Under the pieces are notes generated by a model. It ran no database searches. It was not told where the DNA came from and saw nothing but the letters and a program-made list of their open reading frames with translations. Positions 24,103 through 36,003 of a DNA stretch of 64,000 nucleotides are shown one piece after another. Origin of the DNA: Gonocerus acuteangulatus (taxonomy: Eukaryota > Arthropoda > Insecta > Hemiptera > Coreidae); NCBI GenBank assembly GCA_946811695.1, contig OX328125.1, positions 109,787,337 through 109,851,336 of the forward strand. The letters are read 5' to 3'. Made by a program: the position numbers and the translations under genes. The first letter of the stretch is position 1. Every line of letters begins with the position of its first letter.

Positions 24103-24640
24103 AGTGACACCCCCAGGATCAAGACCTACCTGAGTGCCAGGTCTATTTTAGCATCTAGCAAAAAGGTTGGATCTTAAACATAAAGAAATGTTTCAAAAGT
24201 TCATTTATGTGCGCAAATGGAAACATAAAAAATGTTAAGGTTCATATCTAACGCGTTACAATTTTCCACGGCCTTCTAAAGAATGCGGATAAGAAGAAAA
24301 GCTTATCCCAGATCACGTGAAGGCCAGGGTCACAACGCTCTGTCTACACCTACGTGACGATCACCTTCCTGAAGAGGATGCTACGTGACAGCCAGCGTGA
24401 TGTAAACCCTGGGTGTTGGTAGTTATGACCTCCTCCGTACAGCACAGCATCCTCCGCTCCCTTCTCTCATGACTTCATAAAGGCCCTCACGAACTTGGAA
24501 CATTACTCCTGGATAGTGAAAGGGCTGTTTATTACATCTCGGGGGGAGGGGGTGCTTTCTGTAGGATCTGGGGTATATCTAAGCACAACCCACACTCAGG
24601 CAACACATTATACACTCAGGACTTTCAAAACGACTCTTTG
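24103..24640. other. Unassigned; begins with a family-A fragment
   Basis: GATCAAGACCTACCTGAGTG at 24117 echoes the CAAGACCAACCTGTGAGCCC phrase of family A. The rest is unrecognised, with a G-rich run near 24541. Confidence 0.4.
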
Positions 24641-24642
24641 TA

Positions 24643-24944
24643 TATATATATATATATATATATGAGCTGTTACCCGGCGTGCCATGCTAGACCTACTTTC
24701 TGTATCTAGAAAACGAAAAATAAAAAAAATTAGAAACCAAATAACTAATTTTAAAATATAATAACACAAATCTGTAACTTTTCGGATTCACAGTTTCGAA
24801 CCCCTGACTTCTGAAGTATAAGTCCTAGGTGTTTTTGACCTAGCTTATGACACTACCCGTACCGAGGCCAACCTGTACGCCAAGTTTGGTCAAAATCAGT
24901 CAAACGGTTTGGTATCGTATAAGGAACAAACATAAAGAGACAGC
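24643..24944 (+). repeat. Family-A repeat, best-preserved copy
   Basis: After (TA)n it starts AGCTGTTACCCGGCGTGCCA. It continues through an A-rich stretch and GTTTCGAACCCCTGACTTCT to GTTTGGTCAAAATCAGTCAA and a GGAACAAACATAAAGAGACA block. Its reverse complement corresponds to 790-940. It contains the ancestral single-copy versions of both the 63-bp and the 108-bp tandem units. Confidence 0.75.
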
Positions 24945-27728
24945 TGGTAGACATTTTTGACTTAGCCTACGACACTTCCCGTAACAAGACCAACCTGTGA
25001 GCCCAGTTTGATCAAACGGTGTTGTTTCTTATAAAGTACAAACATACAGACAGACAGCTGGTAGACGTTATTGTCCTAGCATCTCCCTGCATCAAGACCA
25101 ACCTGTGAGCCCAGTTTGATCAAACGGTGTGGTTTCTTATAAAGTACAAACATACAGACAGACAGCTGGTAGACGTTATTGACCTAGCATCTCCCTGCAT
25201 CAAGACCAACCTGTGAGCCCAGTTTGATCAAACGGTGTGGTTTCTTATAAAGTACAAACATACAGACAGACAGCTGGTAGACGTTATTGACCTAGCATCT
25301 CCCTGCATCAAGACCAACCTGTGAGCCCAGTTTGATCAAACGGTGTGGTTTCTTATAAAGTACAAACATACAGACAGACAGCTGGTAGACGTTATTGACC
25401 TAGCATCTCCCTGCATCAAGACCAACCTGTGAGCCCAGTTTGATCAAACGGTGTTGTTTCTTATAAAGTACAAACATACAGACAGACAGCTGGTAGACGT
25501 TATTGACCTAGCATCTCCCTGCATCAAGACCAACCTGTGAGCCCAGTTTGATCAAACGGTGTGGTTTCTTATAAAGTACAAACATACAGGCAGACAGCTG
25601 GTAGACGTTATTGACCTAGCATCTCCCTGCATCAAGACCAACCTGTGAGCCCAGTTTGATCAAACGGTGTTGTTCCTTATAAAGTACAAACATACAGACC
25701 GAGAGCTGGTAGACGTTATTGACCTAGCATCTCCCTGCATCAAGACCAACCTGTGAGCCCAGTTTGATCAAACGGTGTTGTTTCTTATAAAGTACAAACA
25801 TACAGACAGACAGCTGGTAGACGTTATTGACCTAGCATCTCCCTGCATCAAGACCAACCTGTGAGCCCAGTTTGATCAAACGGTGTTGTTCCTTATAAAG
25901 TACAAACATACAGACAGACAGCTGGTAGACGTTATTGACCTAGCATCTCCCTGCATCAAGACCAACCTGTGAGCCCAGTTTGATCAAACGGTGTTGTTTC
26001 TTATAAAGTACAAACATACAGACAGACAGCTGGTAGACGTTATTGACCTAGCATCTCCCTGCATCAAGACCAACCGGTGAGCCCAGTTTGATCAAACGGT
26101 GTTGTTTCTTATAAAGTACAAACATACAGACAGACAGCTGGTAGACGTTATTGACCTAGCATCTCCCTGCATCAAGACCAACCTGTGAGCCCAGTTTGAT
26201 CAAACGGTGTGGTTTCTTATAAAGTACAAACATACAGACAGACAGCTGGTAGACGTTATTGACCTAGCATCTCCCTGCATCAAGACCAACCTGTGAGCCC
26301 AGTTTGATCAAACGGTGTTGTTCCTTATAAAGTACAAACATACAGACCGAGAGCTGGTAGACGTTATTGACCTAGCATCTCCCTGCATCAAGACCAACCT
26401 GTGAGCCCAGTTTGATCAAACGGTGTTGTTTCTTATAAAGTACAAACATACAGACAGACAGCTGGTAGACGTTATTGACCTAGCATCTCCCTGCATCAAG
26501 ACCAACCTGTGAGCCCAGTTTGATCAAACGGTGTTGTTCCTTATAAAGTACAAACATACAGACAGACAGCTGGTAGACGTTATTGACCTAGCATCTCCCT
26601 GCATCAAGACCAACCGGTGAGCCCAGTTTGATCAAACGGTGTTGTTTCTTATAAAGTACAAACATACAGACAGACAGCTGGTAGACGTTATTGACCTAGC
26701 ATCTCCCTGCATCAAGACCAACCTGTGAGCCCAGTTTGATCAAACGGTGTGGTTTCTTATAAAGTACAAACATACAGACAGACAGCTGGTAGACGTTATT
26801 GACCTAGCATCTCCCTGCATCAAGACCAACCTGTGAGCCCAGTTTGATCAAACGGTGTGGTTTCTTATAAAGTACAAACATACAGACAGACAGCTGGTAG
26901 ACGTTATTGACCTAGCATCTCCCTGCATCAAGACCAACCTGTGAGCCCAGTTTGATCAAACGGTGTTGTTCCTTATAAAGTACAAACATACAGACCGAGA
27001 GCTGGTAGACGTTATTGACCTAGCATCTCCCTGCATCAAGACCAACCTGTGAGCCCAGTTTGATCAAACGGTGTTGTTTCTTATAAAGTACAAACATACA
27101 GACAGACAGCTGGTAGACGTTATTGACCTAGCATCTCCCTGCATCAAGACCAACCTGTGAGCCCAGTTTGATCAAACGGTGTTGTTCCTTATAAAGTACA
27201 AACATACAGACAGACAGCTGGTAGACGTTATTGACCTAGCATCTCCCTGCATCAAGACCAACCTGTGAGCCCAGTTTGATCAAACGGTGTTGTTTCTTAT
27301 AAAGTACAAACATACAGACAGACAGCTGGTAGACGTTATTGACCTAGCATCTCCCTGCATCAAGACCAACCGGTGAGCCCAGTTTGATCAAACGGTGTTG
27401 TTCCTTATAAAGTACAAACATACAGACAGACAGCTGGTAGACGTTATTGACCTAGCATCTCCCTGCATCAAGACCAACCTGTGAGCCCAGTTTGATCAAA
27501 CGGTGTGGTTTCTTATAAAGTACAAACATACAGACAGACAGCTGGTAGACGTTATTGACCTAGCATCTCCCTGCATCAAGACCAACCTGTGAGCCCAGTT
27601 TGATCAAACGGTGTTGTTTCTTATAAAGTACAAACATACAGACAGACAGCTGGTAGACGTTATTGACCTAGCATCTCCCTGCATCAAGACCAACATGTGA
27701 GCCCAGTTTGATCAAACGGTGTGGTTTA
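24945..27728. repeat. 108-bp tandem array, 25 regular copies plus a divergent first one
   Basis: CAGCTGGTAG starts at 24941, 25055 and then every 108 bp to 27647; the last unit is cut short by a (TA)n run. Units vary at a few sites (TGTGGTTTC, TGTTGTTTC or TGTTGTTCC; CAGACAGAC or CAGACCGAG; CCTGTG or CCGGTG). The CAGACCGAG variant recurs about every 648 bp (25695, 26343, 26991), so sets of six units were copied as blocks. Confidence 0.95.
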
Positions 27729-28326
27729 TTATATATATATATATATAGAGAGAGAGAGATTTATAAGGACTCGTAACAAAGGCAATTCGCTTAATACATG
27801 TATACAAGCAATACATTGCTAATACTAATCAAACATGTAAAAATCACAACCACAAAAAACAAAACGTAGAAAATAACGGTTGTTAAACGAAAAACTTTTC
27901 CAAGAATGTCAAATATAAAACATTTTATTAAAAAGAAACTACTTGAAAAATAATGCACTTAATTTAAGCAAGAGAAGCAGATGTAAGAGAATGAAGTGTA
28001 GAAATGTAACTATGGGAAGAGAAAACATGTTTACTTAAAGAAAAAAAAATAAATAAACAAAAAAGTATACTAGCCTTAAGAAGAAAATAATATGAAGCAT
28101 GCTTATATATTCCCTAGGTGAAACATTCAAACCCAAGGATTAAAAAAAAAAGAAATATACATATTAAAAAAAAGTAAATAAACAAAAATTATTTTGAATA
28201 AGTGGGTGGTGAAATATAACAAATTAGGTAGTAATTATGTTTAATTTAGAAAAACAGATTTATATTTCCTCAATGGTTGTCTTCCCCCTCCTATGTATCC
28301 ATGAGTTATAGATCAATGTAAGTAGT
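27729..28326. other. (TA)n/(GA)n junction, then AT-rich unassigned sequence
   Basis: 27729-27760 is a compound AT and GA microsatellite that ends the 108-bp array. The following 560 bp are very AT-rich with no recognised feature. Confidence 0.45.
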
Positions 28327-29160
28327 TAGGTCCATAAGTTTCCGGCCTGGGATCGAAGGAAAGGTGAAAGAAAAAAACTGGCTTTACTGTTTTTTAATAT
28401 ATTCTCCTCTAAGTTCAACACACTTAATACAACGCTTTGGCAACATTTCTATACCATGAAAAAAATAATTTTCTTCTTTGTTAAAAAAATGTTCTTCCAC
28501 TGCTGCTTGGAGCTCTTCGTCGGTGTTAAATCGCCTTCCACGAAGGCTGTAGGGTGGATGAGAGATTTCTTGGAATCCACAGTCCTTCACAGCGGCCTTG
28601 GAAATCAATGCTGTGTGGACAGAGGCATTGTCGGGAAGGAGGCGGACACCTCTGCTTAACTTCCCTCGCCTCTTCTCTTTAATGGCGTCTCGTAACCCGT
28701 GAAGTAGGGCTGCATAATACTCACAATTCATTGTGGTATTCCTTTCTTTAAAATCTATCAGTAGTATTCCTTTACAGGCCCAAAAAATTGTGGCCATTAC
28801 CTTTTTTGTTGACTGGGTGACTTTTGCCTTTAAAGGAGGCGCTTCTCCTGGTCTTCTCCATTTTGCCCATTCTTTCACTGTGGAATACGAGGGGGAGGAC
28901 TGCCCGTATACACAATCCAAGAGCTCTTTAATTTGCGCAGGAGTAAGACCCTCTTTACAAAATAATTTAATTACCGCACGGTACTCGAGTTTGAACATTG
29001 TAAAAATGGCGAGTTTCCTTCAAGGCTGGAGACTGACTGACAAGACTGAGGAAGTGCGGGTGATGGGTATGGAGTGAGCAGGCATGGACCTGCATAGGCG
29101 TGCAGGTCCCGGCACGTTTGAAGGAGGGGAAGCAGGACAGGCCGGAAACTTATGGACCTT
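28327..29160. mobile_element. Internally deleted mariner element
   Basis: Terminal inverted repeats GGTCCATAAGTTTCCGGCCT (28329-28348) and its complement AGGCCGGAAACTTATGGACC (29139-29158) bracket a transposase remnant. A TA dinucleotide is found at each outer edge, as expected for Tc1/mariner. The element is about 830 bp, against the usual 1.3 kb. The ends look well preserved, so it could in principle be moved by a transposase supplied elsewhere. Confidence 0.88.
28384..28998 (-). pseudogene. Mariner transposase, two internal deletions
   Basis: 204 residues, against about 345 for the family. The N-terminal helix-turn-helix (residues 1-45, LTPAQIKELL and STVKEWAKW) is intact, and the Met at 28998 is a plausible natural start. 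After residue 47 the protein jumps to RRPGEAPP, which normally lies beyond the first catalytic Asp, so the second DNA-binding helices and the first Asp are gone. MATIFWACKGILLIDF and LLPDNASVH follow, with the second catalytic Asp at 123. After HPPYS (residue 151) it jumps to LRGRRFNTDEEL, deleting the segment that holds the third Asp. Both deletions keep the frame. Transposition activity is not expected, but DNA binding through the N-terminus could remain. This is a SETMAR-like mariner relative. Confidence 0.9.
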
Positions 29161-30084
29161 ACCTCGTAATACTATTTACATGTTGTTCTCTGTACAGGTT
29201 ATAAATTTCAATAAAGACAATAAAAAAAAAAAAAAAATTCTCGATTTTGGAGTTGGTTTTGGTTTAATGATATTATTCTTTTACCTTATTTTAAAAACAG
29301 TCTTTTCTTCTTTTTCTCCTTTCTGTTTTCTTTTCTCTTCTTTCTTGGGACTTGGTTGCTTTGTTTTCTAGTGTTGCTTTCTAACGTAAGAACTTAAGAA
29401 ATAAGACTGTTATTGACAAATAACTACTTTGGCTCCGCAGTAACCCCCCCCCCCCCCCCCCCGCGGAGGTGGACGATTTCTCGTAGTTACAACCTCGAAA
29501 TTAAAAATTAGATATTTTATTTTTGTATTAAGTTTCATCCAAAGCGGAATGTGTTTGAGGCAGCTACAAAAAAAAAAACAAAAAAAAAAAACCGTTATTG
29601 AAAAACTACTTGATTAATGAAGTTTCCAGCCCTAGAATTTAGTATAAGAGGTACCTAATCGAGGAAGTATTGTAATGAGATTCTGCGAAAGAAGCAAGTT
29701 GTGTGCTTAAGCCTTCGGAGTATGTGGACTTAGATAAGTTGAAGTTGGTTGAAGTTAACGCTAAGTCCCAAGCAACTTCGCCCTGCTTGAAAATTCTCCA
29801 AGGGAAATTAGTAATATACGCGTCAAGTCAAGTCATTTACACGTGTCTGTACTTTGTATAGTCGGTGAAATGTTTAGAAGTTTTACAAAGAAGAAATTCC
29901 TATAATTAATGTATTAAAAAACACCACTAACATTTTGATCCTGTTCGTTGAAATTTGAAAATCGTGGGCCATACTTTTAATGTATATTTCGGTTTAAGAT
30001 CCAGGCGAACGTAATTGAGAAATCACATTATTGATAATAACATGTTTTATTTAATCAACTAATTTTTCTTGTCCAATACAATAA
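29161..30084. other. Unassigned; homopolymer runs
   Basis: Contains a 16-A run (29221-29236) and a 19-C run (29444-29462). No coding or repeat feature recognised. Confidence 0.4.
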
Positions 30085-30745
30085 CTAAATCTGGTATGGC
30101 TGCCAGGACATGTGGACATTACTGAAAGTACAGACGTTGACAGACAAGCCAAAATAGCACCGACATTACTAAGTATAGATATACACGGGACAACTTACAA
30201 AGGCCTAAAGTCAAAGGCAGACAGAACGGAACATCGATCCAACGGCCATAGCCACGTTGAATGCACCGGTTCCCGTTGATCACCGAAGTTAAGCAACGTC
30301 GGGCGTGTTCAGTACCTGAATGGGTGACCGACCGCTTGCTGTGGGCATTATAAAAGGGTGGCAACCTGTAGATAGCCCGGCGCTTATAGCCAAATAGTTG
30401 ATGCGCCGTCGTTAAAAAAGAAAATAAACTTCGACAAATTAAACAAACAGTAGTAGTATCCTTTTACAGCCCATCCAGTAAAAGAAGTGACCAGAGAGAA
30501 AAAGTAGTTCTAACCCGACTCCGAATTGGCCATTCTCTCCTTACTCACGGACACCTAATGACCAAAAGAGACGGACCGATATGTAGACAGTGCAACGAAC
30601 TAGTGACCATAAGACATTTACTCACAGACTGCAGAGGACGAGAACATTTACACATACCCACCGATCTTACAGTACTTCTCACTGATGGTAGCCATTACTT
30701 GGACACAATATTTAAACACTTACATAATACAGGTACAAATTCTTT
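30085..30745 (+). pseudogene. LINE ORF2 end (RNase H tail to zinc knuckle), split by a 5S-SINE
   Basis: Starts inside RNase H with NLVWLPGHVDITESTDVDRQ, corresponding to MYWLPGHEDLG at 61939. It runs to 30238, is interrupted by a SINE, and resumes at 30421 with NKLRQIKQT, then LTRLRIGHSLLTHGHLM and a C-x2-C-x7-H-x4-C knuckle (CRQCN...RHLLTDC). NKLRQIKQ matches the unit of the 57-bp array at 62074 (NKLRTIKQ), placing this copy and that one in the same LINE family. The tail is about 65% like the copies at 1697-8275. Reading resumes in a different register across the SINE. Everything upstream of mid-RNase H is missing. Confidence 0.8.
30239..30420 (+). mobile_element. 5S-rRNA-derived SINE, copy 1
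   Basis: CCAACGGCCATAGCCACGTT, ACCGAAGTTAAGCAACGTCG and TGAATGGGTGACCGACCGC are recognisable 5S rRNA (box A, intermediate element and box C region). A non-5S 3' part follows, with GATAGCCCGGCGCTTATAGC and GATGCGCCGTCGTTAAAAAA. That tail is also the tail of SINE-A. It lies within a LINE ORF2 relic; I find no clear duplication, so some flank may be deleted. Confidence 0.85.
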
Positions 30746-30795
30746 TTCAATTAGGATTATATCTATATTATATTTTCAGTTTTATTTTTATTAAA

Positions 30796-31026
30796 ATTTA
30801 TGTCGTATTTCTACTTTTTTGATAATTATTATTATTGATTTTTTTATGCAACGCTTTGGTAGCGATGTGCATTTTCTTCAATACGTTTCGGTAGAGGGCA
30901 ACATAAAATGGTCTGTTAGTAGTAGTAATCCACCTGCGTTTTCCATTATCTATACCAAGACATCCAAACCAGGGGGACACGCTCCGCTTGGGGGGCGTAG
31001 AGAAACGTCACAGGGGGTGTAATCTT
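30796..31026. other. Unassigned
   Basis: The edge between the LINE relic and the hAT relic; no feature recognised. Confidence 0.35.
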
Positions 31027-31735
31027 TTCTGCTGAAAATGCATTTATTTTTCCACAGGAATCCGAAGCAATTAATAATCAAAAAAGGGATAAAGATTTGA
31101 AATCTGAAGTAGAAACGCATTTACAATCGTTGGAAAACGAATTTCACCGATGCTATCGAGACGTTAATTCCGAGTCAACGATATGGCACATGACCAGAAA
31201 CCAATTTGTTGTCGATGTCTTACAATTACCCGAAGAAGTTGAAGAAGAATTTCTAGATCTGAAGGCTGACTCGACCATGAAAGATGACTTTTATTTCTTG
31301 ACATTAGAGAAGTTTTGGATCGAACGATTCCTTGTTAATTCGAAAGTTGCTTCTCTAGCTTTAAAAATAATTATTTGATGTTCAAATACTTATTTATGCG
31401 AGACAGGGTTTTCAGATGTAGTTTTAATAAAAACTAAACAGCGCAATCGTCTTGCTGTCGATAGCGATTTAATCATCGCTCTAGCAAAGACTGAACCCAG
31501 AATCTACCAACTGGTAGATAGTATGCTAGTTCAAGTAACTTTCCTTTTAAAGATCCAAAATAAATCCATATATGCATGTTTGAATTGTATCTGTATTTGA
31601 AATTCAAATAAAAAAGATATTTGATAAAAAAGTGTGTTTTTCTTATTTTTGTTGTGAAACTTAAGGGAGGCATGAAAATATTTTTTTTGGTTTGGGGTGG
31701 CTCGGCGAAATAAAGGTTGGCAAACCCTAATCTAC
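31027..31735 (+). pseudogene. hAT transposase C-terminus (ZBED5/FAM200-like)
   Basis: From 31097 a 93-residue frame includes EEVEEEFLDLKADSTMKDDF and LEKFWIERF; after one in-frame TGA at 31376-31378 it continues CETGFSDVVLIKTKQRNRL and DLIIALAKTEPRI. This is the hAT-family dimerisation region as found in ZBED5/FAM200-type hAT transposases. A good splice acceptor (TTTATTTTTCCACAG) lies at 31048-31062, just before the preserved exon. The right part near 31690-31730 (GGTTGGCAAACCCTA) looks like a hAT terminal repeat, but I cannot find its left partner. The DDE core is absent, so this is a relic. Confidence 0.75.
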
Positions 31736-32015
31736 GTAATTCCTGACAGAGCACGGACACACAAAAAACTACTTAAAACGATATAAAATAACTGATGACC
31801 TGAGGAAGCTGGCCTGAGTCGGAAAGAAAGTTGTTCTAGGATCATAAGGAGGAACTTATGAACTTGGTTTTATCAATAAATTTTGATGAACTAACAAACA
31901 ACTAGAGAAATGAAGAACAAGAAGAAGATCTGACTCCACTCATCAAACTAAATTCTTTATCTTGTACTTCCTTACTTTCATTGTTTATAAACTATTAATG
32001 ATTATTTTACTCTTA

Positions 32016-32062
<47 letters not shown>

Positions 32063-33004
32063 ATTATATCAATATTATAAAGATTAACAATGTATACTCA
32101 CTCTAACTATATAAAGACATGCGTGCAGTATATCAAAAGATATGGGGCACGCTTGAACTAATAAACGGCTCCATCATAGGGTTAGTATGCCTGAGAAAAA
32201 AAAAAAAAAACCCTGATCTAGACCAATAAATTGTACAGGGAATGAATGGAGATAGCGTGATTCGTTGCTAGGGATGGGGCTTATCGCAACTAGGAGATCT
32301 ACAGCCATATTGATCAAGGATACAAGTCTATGATGTAGTTCCTTTAGATGACGATAGAGTTATTTAGGATGACTCCAAGATGTCTACTTTTGTTGTAAGG
32401 ATGGTGACAAGCGTTATCAGTAAATAGTAATTTGTCACGTGGTTTATATCTGTCAATATCGATCGACAGCTATCAATGACCTTAATCTCTATAGTACAGT
32501 CCTCTAAGCCGATAATAAATAATATACGGGAGATTTTCTGACAAGGAAACAATTGATTCTTCTTTAGTTGTTTTAGACAAGTTATTTTACACGTAACATA
32601 ATAACCATATAAAAATGCAAAAAAGTGATTACTCAGTTGCTTTGCATGCTTTTTGCATGCGGTCACCCATTCTTGTCGTAACAATGTCTGGAATATGCTT
32701 CGTTCGGTGGATTCTATTACTTATGACCAAGAAATGGATGTTCATGTAAAATAAAATTCAAAATATACACACATATATTTGTAATGAAATATGTTTTAAA
32801 AAATTGAAAACATTTCGTTAAAAAATACTTAAAACACTATAAAAGTTTGATAAGAAAAGCATAAATAATAAGTAGAAGCTCTGTTATTATAAATGGAAAG
32901 AACAAAAGTTAAAAATATGTTGAACAAAATGACTAAAACTCTATAAAATATTGAAAAATAAAGCTTATATAAAAATTCGGAATTAGGGGAAAAAAGAAGT
33001 AGAA
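31736..33004. other. Unassigned; (TA)n at 32018-32059 and a poly-A run near 32195
   Basis: No protein motif or shared repeat recognised over this stretch. Confidence 0.4.
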
Positions 33005-33480
33005 AATTTCTTCAGATAAACATTATTTTGGAAAATTATTTGCAACAACACTTATTTCTAAATTGTCAAACGTGAAATGACACCGGTCTGTCCTGAGTAT
33101 ATTTTTGAAGGGACTGAATGATCCTTCGACACCTACTGAAGTGACTGGTGTGTATTTGTAGGCTGGAATCTCCATGGGATTCAACTCGACTCTTAAACAT
33201 CTACTTGCTGTTTAGCCGCTGTGGATGTCTACAATAATCTGGATATCTTTCCATCCAGGGTTTTCATAGACAGTCTTTGAACTATCTTTTTAATATATTT
33301 CCAGTATTTTCTTCTAAACCCTGGATTTTCTCTATATGCTGTATGATTACAATGCTATCCACTAACAACATGCCTTTTGTCTCTAGTCTTAATGTAGTAA
33401 ATATATAGCCACCTTTGCTTCTTGGAAATAGGAAAGACACAGTGGCCTAGACTCAATGGGTAAAGTATCACTTTCTTTTT
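33005..33480 (-). pseudogene. hAT-like relic, uninterrupted copy
   Basis: The minus strand reads IPAYKYTPVTSVGVEGSFSP, then FKNILRTDRCHFTFDNLEIS and VVANNFPK. This is the hAT dimerisation motif (P-x-T-S-V-x-V-E-x-S-F-S-x-F-K-N). The same element lies on the plus strand at 55050-57720, where a MITE and a LINE have broken it, so this copy shows the empty sites. Upstream codons are shifted or stopped. The large serine-rich or BED parts are not recognisable. Confidence 0.7.
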
Positions 33481-33669
33481 CGGTTTCCTCCATATTTTTT
33501 CATTTTAAAAATAAAAAGAATATAAAAATATGAAGCAAGAAATGTATTTATGGCAGAATATGTAAAAATATGGATATACGGTACAGTTAAGATAGATGGA
33601 AAATGGAAGATAAAGAGTAATGCTGAAATCGCAGCCATACTGAAAAAACATGATATTGATAATTATATA

Positions 33670-33905
33670 TGAGCAGGTAGGCTGCGATGGGTGGGTCGAT
33701 TGTGAGAATGAAGGAAGAGAGGTTGCAAAAGAGGATGTTTGACATGGCAATCCTAGGAAATAGAGATAGGCCGAAAAGCCGTTGGAAAGACGAAGTAGCA
33801 AGGGAACTGCTAAGTTGGGCGCCAAAAATTGGAGGATCGCTGCCATGGACCATGACGGATGGAAGGGCATAGTCCGGAAGGCCAAGGGTCATAAAGACCT
33901 GTACA
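33670..33905 (+). pseudogene. LINE ORF2 C-terminal scrap (LRWVGH type)
   Basis: Reading three frames in succession gives RLRWVGR, then VRMKEERLQKRMFDM with RPKSRWKDEVARELL, then AAMDHDGWKGIVRKAKG. This is the well-known carboxy end of endonuclease-RT LINEs (LRWxGHVxRM...GRPxxRWxDxVxxDL). At least two frameshifts. It is unrelated to the zinc-knuckle LINE elsewhere in the window. Confidence 0.6.
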
Positions 33906-34660
33906 GTCGGCGAGTAAGTAAGTATGTAAAAATATAGAGTTTCGACAAAATATGTAAAATAAATAACTGTTTAAATACTTTAAAATCATTTAATTCTGTA
34001 GAATTACATCAACACATAAGATTTGCGAATCAGAACAAAAATATGTAAATACATCCGTTCCCTAGTTATGACAAAAGGCTCTTATAGTGTTGAAAACATT
34101 TTTTTTATAAGATTGAAATCGATTGCTACTTAATGTGCAACTGAAATTATGAGATCTCATAAAAGTGCTATTGAAGTAAATTCGTCTACCTGTTGGTTTG
34201 TTCAGCAAATTAGTGATAATATGATATTGGATGAGAATTCCGATTATCGAGTAATTACTTAATATGCATTTATGATTTCCAATTATAGCCGCCGCAGATG
34301 ATCAAAGCAACTTCCAAGCCCCAAACACTTCAAAGGCTATTGGGGTTTGGTTAACTCCCTTGTACACGGATTATTTATCCAGCTTTTTCTCTCGTCCTTC
34401 AATCGAGAGCAAACATTTACTTTTTTTTTTCATTCTCTGTAAAGCAATTAAACAAGGAATTAAAATTTGTAAAGATTATTCGGGGATAGATGCTCTGAAT
34501 TCAGAACAGATATTTTAAAATAACTTTCGCCTCTTAATGTGACGTCTTCAGGCACTCGAATTAAATACCAAGACAGCTCATAAGTAATGTCGGTTTTTAA
34601 TATTCTGTCTGTTTATATTATTGATCCCTTATTTTAAATTTTTTTTGTTTATACATGTAT
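33906..34660. other. Unassigned AT-rich sequence
   Basis: No recognised feature; a short (TA)n follows at 34664-34684. Confidence 0.4.
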
Positions 34661-34721
34661 GTATGTATATATATATATATATATCATGAAAATTAGATAG
34701 TTAGCCGTCGAGGTGATGAGT

Positions 34722-34792
34722 GAAGATGGAATAGTTGGGATTCGGCTAAAGAAACCTCATTTCTTTAGCCGGTTCCCAACTATTCCATCTTC
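34722..34792. repeat. 33-bp inverted repeat, mini snap-back element
   Basis: Arms 34722-34754 and 34760-34792 (GAAGATGGAATAGTTGGGAT...) are complementary with two mismatches around a 5-base loop. GTTGGGATTCGGCTA links it to the large palindrome at 42735-43690. (TA)n lies on both sides. Confidence 0.8.
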
Positions 34793-34830
<38 letters not shown>

Positions 34831-34832
<2 letters not shown>

Positions 34833-36003
34833 TAGCTGAATACCCGTGCTTCGTCACGGAAGATAAGTAGTTATTTCATTGCGTTAAATAAAGTTTCATT
34901 AAAATTACGTTACTATACAATTTTGTGCAGTTTATTATAGCACGGTTCCCGTCATACTATATTTTATTCAATGAGCGTTAAAATTTAAAAGTTTATGTTT
35001 CCAAAAAATTATTTGGAAACACCCATTATATTTGCGAGCATTACCAAGGTTATAGGCTAGGAGGCTGTGCAAGGGTTCCGGATATTATTGCCTCACCTAG
35101 AAAACTCTAAGGATAGGCTTACCATACATCACGGTTTGACCGGGACTGTCCCGGTATTTTGCAATTGTTTCGGTGTCCCGCCCGGTTTTATCAATGTCCC
35201 GGAAACGGCTGTAAGATGTAAAAAGTAATGAATTCATGTTTATAAGAATCTTTTATAAATCGGTTACTTTTCTACAATCAACATTTTTACTACTGCTCAC
35301 AGTGTCAAAGATATGAGAAGTAATCTAACTGTAAAACGCTGGAACTACCTGCACAGTGCTGCCAGCTACCAGACACTACTATTTGGCTGAGAGATTTTTT
35401 TAAGAAAATCAAGTAGCAAAAAAAGTTCCGTTCTTATTTTTAAGGTTTGGGTAGACTAACAGTTCAGGATCCCCCCTTCCCGTTATTTGTTAGGCTTAAA
35501 ACTCACCATTTTGCTTATAATTTGTACTGTTTTTATTCCCAGCCCCCCCCCCCCCTGGTATGCCCATCCCATATTAATGTTTCCCGGTTTAACTCTCCAA
35601 AAATATGGCAAGCCTATCTGACGGGAACAGGGAGAAAAGAAACGCAATTAAAACTCTATGAGTGACAGTTTATTTCTAGTAATTCAAGGACTGCCATCAT
35701 AGTGGAAATTAACCTCAATTAAAAATAATACTATGAAATAGATAATGTACGGTAACAGCTGTTCTGTTATCATCCTAGCAACGCTTGCTGCCTAGGCTTG
35801 CATGCTCTAACCAACTCAAACTTTAAACCCCTCTAAAAATACTTCTTAAAAATTCGAATATCAAAAAATCCTTTCTTAGTGAGTGCCTACGTTATATAGG
35901 GAGTGTATATGCAAAATTTCAAAATTTTCTCTCAAGCGGTTTGGGCTGGGCGGTGATAGGTCAGTGAGTGAGTGAGTGAGTGGTATTTGACAAATATATA
36001 GTA
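34831..36003 (+). repeat. Family-B interspersed repeat, copy 1
   Basis: Begins ACTAGCTGAATACCCGTGCT after (TA)n and ends with AAGCGGTTTGGGCTGGGCGG, a (GAGT)n run and GGTATTTGACAAATATATAG. A MITE occupies 35112-35625. The class is unknown; the ends are of a type widespread in arthropods. Confidence 0.75.
35112..35625. mobile_element. Putative hAT-like MITE inside a family-B repeat
   Basis: Inverted ends GATAGGCTTACCATAC and ATGGCAAGCCTATC match at about 14 of 16 positions. Subterminal CCGGTTT/CCCGGTATTTTG blocks are present and there is no coding capacity. I cannot read a duplication of the target with confidence. Confidence 0.5.

Noticed and set aside
28733..29077. A 114-codon plus-strand frame
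   Set aside because: It is the antisense shadow of the mariner transposase relic.
31790..31835. CTGATGA...GGAAAG as another hammerhead core
   Set aside because: The stretch between the two boxes does not form a clean helix II and no helix III partner follows.
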